Origin: Tannerella sp.
GTDB lineage: Bacteria; Bacteroidota; Bacteroidia; Bacteroidales; Tannerellaceae
Direction of reading: 5' to 3'
Assembly (NCBI GenBank): GCA_031277335.1
Contig: JAITMM010000237.1
Span: forward strand, 40,298-104,297
Length of the DNA stretch: 64,000 bases
Shown: piece by piece, positions 59,901 to 64,000 of the stretch
Numbering within the stretch: position 1 is the first letter of the stretch
Layout of the letters: every line of letters starts with the position of its first letter
Made by a program: the position numbers and the translations under genes
The notes under the pieces: model-generated
Told to the model about the DNA's origin: nothing
The model's database searches: none
Seen by the model: the letters and a program-made list of their open reading frames with translations, nothing else

Positions 59901-62900
59901 AGGCGAAAGGCGAAAGGCGGGAGGTGGATGATGTTGAGAAACAGAGTATCAGCCGAATATTGAAGCCTGTTTCGAGACGGGTATTTAACCGTTTTCTGGA
60001 TTTGTTGAAACGGTCGGGATTGGCACGGAATATTATTTTGGATAAGGCGGCGATGATAAAACGTTTAGCCGAAGGCGGATCATTGGAACAAAACAGAGTA
60101 TCTGAAATACGGAAGAAATATACGATGCCGCGAACGGCTAAGAGTGTTTCGGAAGCGCAGCGATTGATAAGACCGCTTGTCAATAAACCTCTTACCAATA
60201 AGACGCTTGGGATTACGGCTACGATTTCGGGAAAAAGCATAAGTAAATTTGGAAGTTCAGAAGCCACCGGTAAATCAATAAATCCAAGACTTCATGCAAA
60301 GGCTATTGTCAATATTGATAAATTATTTACAAATGCAGAAATAGATATTGTTCAAAATGACAGTAAAAAAAGAAAAGAAGTAGAAAAAGTACATAGAATA
60401 GGAACATTAATGTTTGATGAACAGACAAATATCTATGTTCCTGTCTTGATAACTGCCATTGAATATTTAAAAGATGGTAACAGAATTTATTCAGTTGAAG
60501 CAATAGATTTAATAAAAAAAGAAAACTCCGCAGGGCTGATTACTGCCTCCGACCTTAACGCCGTGCGACAAGTACCGAGTACGGAGTTTTCCGATAAAAG
60601 GCTTGCAGGGCAACCGACTCGCTTTCAAGATGAAAGGGAAGTCTCGATTACGAGCCTTGATTCCGCAGGGCAACCGACTGACGATATTAAAAACCCTCAA
60701 GTCCCGATTACAGAATTTTCCGCAAAGATACAACAATTATTGGATTGAGTAAACAGAGAAGATGAAAATTTGCAGAAACTGGCAACCTCTACCGGCGAAG
60801 TATATGGTTTTGTAACGCCGGAAGGAGACGTTTATATTGATCCTGACCGGTTAAATGTCAATACTCCGGTACACGAACTGGGGCATCTGTGAATAAAATC
60901 GATTAAAAATGACAATACTGCCCTGTATAAACAAGGTATTGACCTGATACGGAACAGTAGTTATTATACCGATGTGAAAAACAATCCGGCTTATTCCGGT
61001 CTTTCGGAAGAACGGCTTCTGGAAGAGGCTCTGGCAACGGCTATCGGCGACAAGGGCGAAACCATGTTCCGGAAGGGCGACATTATGAAATATAATAAGT
61101 TCGGCGACTGGCTTTCGAGAATGTGGGAATGGATTGCGGAGCAGTTTAGAAATCTTGCAAGGGCTATGACCGGCAAGAACAGTACGGGAAGTCCGGATTT
61201 TGCTTCGGACAAGATTTCGTTCGACAATTTGTTGCTGATGGTCAAGAATGATTTGAAGGATGACCGGAAACTGTTCAATCTTTCGGAGAAATTCTATAAT
61301 GACCTTGCAAAAGAAATTAACGGAGTGAAAAATATCGATCAACTAAACGAAAGACTGGATAAACTTTCGGATGAGATATATGATAAATATGTTGAAAAAA
61401 GAGCGTTTATTTCCAATTCAAGAACGAGGGGACAGATAGCAGCCTTGCAGGGGACGAATCCTCGGGAAATGGCTGCACAGATTGGACGTCTCGGTATAAT
61501 TTATCGGGAAGACGCTGCCGATTATACGGAAGAGGAAGTAGCGAAAATAAAGAAACCGGCGGAAGACATATTGACCAATTCGAGAAGGGAAATCGGAGAG
61601 AAATGGATTAGCGTACTGAAAAACAGAAAGCCTGTTGAAAAATATTTAGTATTGCGTTCCCTGTATCAGTTTATTGGCAAGGAAAGCGAAGCCTATCCGA
61701 TAGGATACATGAAAGAGGCATACGACAGGACAATGGAAGAGTTTGAAACTTCGGAGAATCCCGTCAATTTCAACTGGTACAATATGTATAACAATAATAT
61801 ATTGGAAATGCTTGGCGATGATCCCGATGCTGTTATCAAGGTAAATCCGCAGAATGGCGTATCAGGAACGTGGGTGAAGATGAACAAGGCGAGCCAAAGC
61901 AAAAATGTGGAACAAACCAAGATGAGGGTAGCGGCTGCAAGCAACGGTACACAGTGGTGTACAAAATATACCGACACTTCGGGTACAGGAGCTAAAAGAG
62001 TTATCGAGGAAGACGACCATGACTTTTACGTATTTTTCCCTGAAAATTCCACACAGGCACAACTGGCTATCGTTCCGATACGTCCGGGAGAAGAAAGGCA
62101 ATTAACTCATAATCCCTGATATACGGGTATCTTCAAACTGTCGAACGGAAGCGATAACAGCATCAATCCCAATATGTATGACAGCGTCAATGAACTGGCT
62201 AAGAAGACAAACGATCCGGATTTGGCGTTTACACTGGAAAAGATTGGATATGCCGGATTGACGAAAGAGGAATTAAAGGTATTGCAGGAACAAAAAGACA
62301 GAGCCAAAATAGATTGAGTAAATAATCATACAGCGAAAACATTCAGTTCCGATGAAGATTTGAACAGTATCCGGGGGTTGTTTAATATATCCTTAACCCG
62401 AAATGGGGACGAAATACGTTTGCATGAATATAATCGTGGTATAGAGGAACAGATACCTGTTTCGGTTCGGGATAAATTTATTAGGAAGTTATTTAATACG
62501 ATTTCGGTAATTGAAGAAGATGCTAATTTTTCTAATAGTCAGATAACAAGTTTGGGGAATCTGCAACGTATTGGGGGAAATGCTTATTTTAGAAACAGTC
62601 AAGTAACGGATTTGGGAAATCTTAAACGTATTGGAGGAGATGCTTATTTTACAAGCAGTCAAGTAACGGATTTAGGGAATTTGCAAAGCATTGAAGGAGA
62701 TGCTTATTTTAGAAACAGTCAAGTAACGGATTTGGGAAATCTTAAACGTATTGGAAGAGATGCTTATTTCTGAAACAGTCAAGTAACGGATTTAGGGAAT
62801 TTGCAAAGCATTGGAAGAAATGCTGATTTTTCTTACAGTCAAATAACAGATTTAGGTAATTTACAACGTATTGGAAGAAATGCTAATTTTTCTTACAGTC

Positions 62901-64000
62901 AAATAACAGATTTAGGTAATTTACAACGTATTGGAGGATCTGCTGACATTAATGATTCCACGCCAAAAAATATTCAATCTCAATTGAAACATATTTCTTT
63001 TATGGTTAGAAATATGGATTTACTGATAACTGATAAACCGGATTGATATTATCAATCTATTACAGACAATAATTCCAATTATAGAATTGAAGATGCTTCC
63101 CTTGACGGATTTCTGAAAAATGCCGTGCGGGAAATAACGGGCAGCGAACAGGATTTGGCTGATAGCACAAAAATCCGTACCTTTGCACCTTTGGATATTA
63201 TGGACAATCAAAACAGAATAGACTATGACAGACTTGAAAAGGAAACAGACGAACTCTTACAGGGACGGTTACGGAATGACGGAATCTTTTCTGGAGAGAA
63301 GGGCGAAGGCTTTGCGGGAAGTAGAAGAAATGCGCAAACATCCCTTGTCCTCGCAGCAGTTCGCGGATCAGATAAACAGACGCAAGAAAACGTCCTAAAG
63401 GAATGGGCGCAGCATAACGGCATATTTATTTATCCCGCAGCAATTGAGGGACGAATTAACGAAATTTTCAATTCCGAAACTGTTAAAGGATGGAATTATC
63501 AAACGTCCGGCATGGAAGCACGGATATATCAGGACAATGACAGGGTATTGAAAGTCGGATACAATTATCTGAATTTCTTTGAAGATCCTTTCGATTATCT
63601 TAACCGTAAAATTTTACTTCACAATCTATTATTCCCGGAAACGGCTCTTGAAATTGTAGGCTTCACAGAAACTTACGGCGCTACTCCGGAAGTAAAAGGC
63701 AGGTTCTTTGCTCCTGTTCTGTCGCAGCCTTTGATTCAGGGTGAACTTGTGCCGGAAGGGAGACAGGATATTGTTGATGAGATAATGAAAAATCTTGGTT
63801 TTGAAAAGACCGGCAAAGATTCTTATTCCAATGGACGGTATATCTTGAAGGATATGCACCCGGATAATATTATCATATCGAAAGAGGGTACTCCTTTCTT
63901 TATTGATACGGTGATTGAGGAGGATGAAGACTGAGACGGAAGGCAGGAGACGGAGGCTAAGATTGAGGAAACGGATCGAATAAAAGAAACTGCCGTTGCT
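44990..64000 (+). CDS. Giant virion protein (at least 6,337 codons, incomplete at 3' end): crAss-type vRNAP motif plus multiple polyvalent-protein domains
   Basis: All + fragments listed from 44990 to 63934 are in frame 2 and every interruption is TGA; no TAA/TAG to the window end. Motifs: GWGQSKYDNP (N-term), HEFIH (51221), MuF-C-like (51545..51930), GLDFDIDKM (56843..56857), LPD3-like (~60250..60520), HELGHLW (60872), 60-bp LRR-like repeats, polyvalent kinase (~63470..63920). Confidence 0.85.
57134..57170. repeat. REP-like palindrome inside the giant ORF (translated HLTPSPSPKERGE)
   Basis: cacctcacccccagcccctctccaaaagagaggggag. Confidence 0.8.
57185..57222. repeat. Second REP-like palindrome inside the giant ORF, different frame (translated TPLPLPLSTREG)
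   Basis: cacctctccccctgcccctctccacaagagaggggag. Confidence 0.8.
62521..62940 (+). repeat. Seven exact-length 60-bp tandem repeats (20 aa, LRR-like)
   Basis: Unit tgctaatttt.tctaatagtcagataacaagtttggggaatctgcaacgtattggggga encoding DAxFxNSQVTDLGNLQRIGG; phased every 60 bp from 62521. Confidence 0.95.

Noticed and set aside
62521-62940. 60-bp repeats as CRISPR or iterons
   Set aside because: Repeats are in-frame, contiguous and encode a 20-aa solenoid unit; no spacers.
3244-63934. Apparent pseudogene decay (many genes broken by TGA)
   Set aside because: Only TGA interrupts, always in frame and at Trp-compatible sites; no frameshifts or TAA/TAG, so this is recoding rather than decay.
1-64000. 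Suppressor tRNA-Trp(UCA) gene in the window
   Set aside because: I saw no convincing tRNA cloverleaf in the non-coding gaps; it may lie elsewhere in the genome. tRNAscan-SE would settle it.

Overview
The window looks like the structural/late module of a crAss-like (Crassvirales-type) phage that decodes TGA as tryptophan; only TAA and TAG act as stops. Read this way, the roughly 60 sense fragments in the ORF track collapse into about 22 genes, all on + except one. They include a holin/M15 lysis pair, a scaffold-like protein, a major capsid protein (MCP), ring/neck proteins, InlB-repeat, BACON and DUF285 adhesins, an IHF-like protein, a muzzle-like tail protein, cargo-like proteins, and a giant ORF of at least 6,337 codons. 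That giant ORF runs off the right edge and carries a DxDxD RNA-polymerase motif plus polyvalent-protein domains. Main findings: (1) TGA=Trp is provable internally, because the same conserved Trp of InlB-type repeats is TGG in some copies and TGA in others. (2) The MCP gene is split by a group I intron (12245..13397) encoding a GIY-YIG endonuclease that itself needs TGA=Trp. (3) A 144-aa endonuclease-less mini-intein lies in a structural protein. (4) Three mutually paralogous small ORFs sit in the +1 frame of a 2,048-codon ORF. (5) A candidate ~110-nt minus-strand ncRNA has a promoter, two GNRA-loop hairpins and a U-tract. (6) The lone minus-strand GYF/TM protein shares a GWGxSKYDxP motif with the N-terminus of the giant ORF. 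(7) Ordered repeat cassettes fill most intergenic gaps, and the same repeats plus REP-like palindromes are embedded in-frame in coding sequence. Family names come from recognising sequence motifs by eye; no searches were run.
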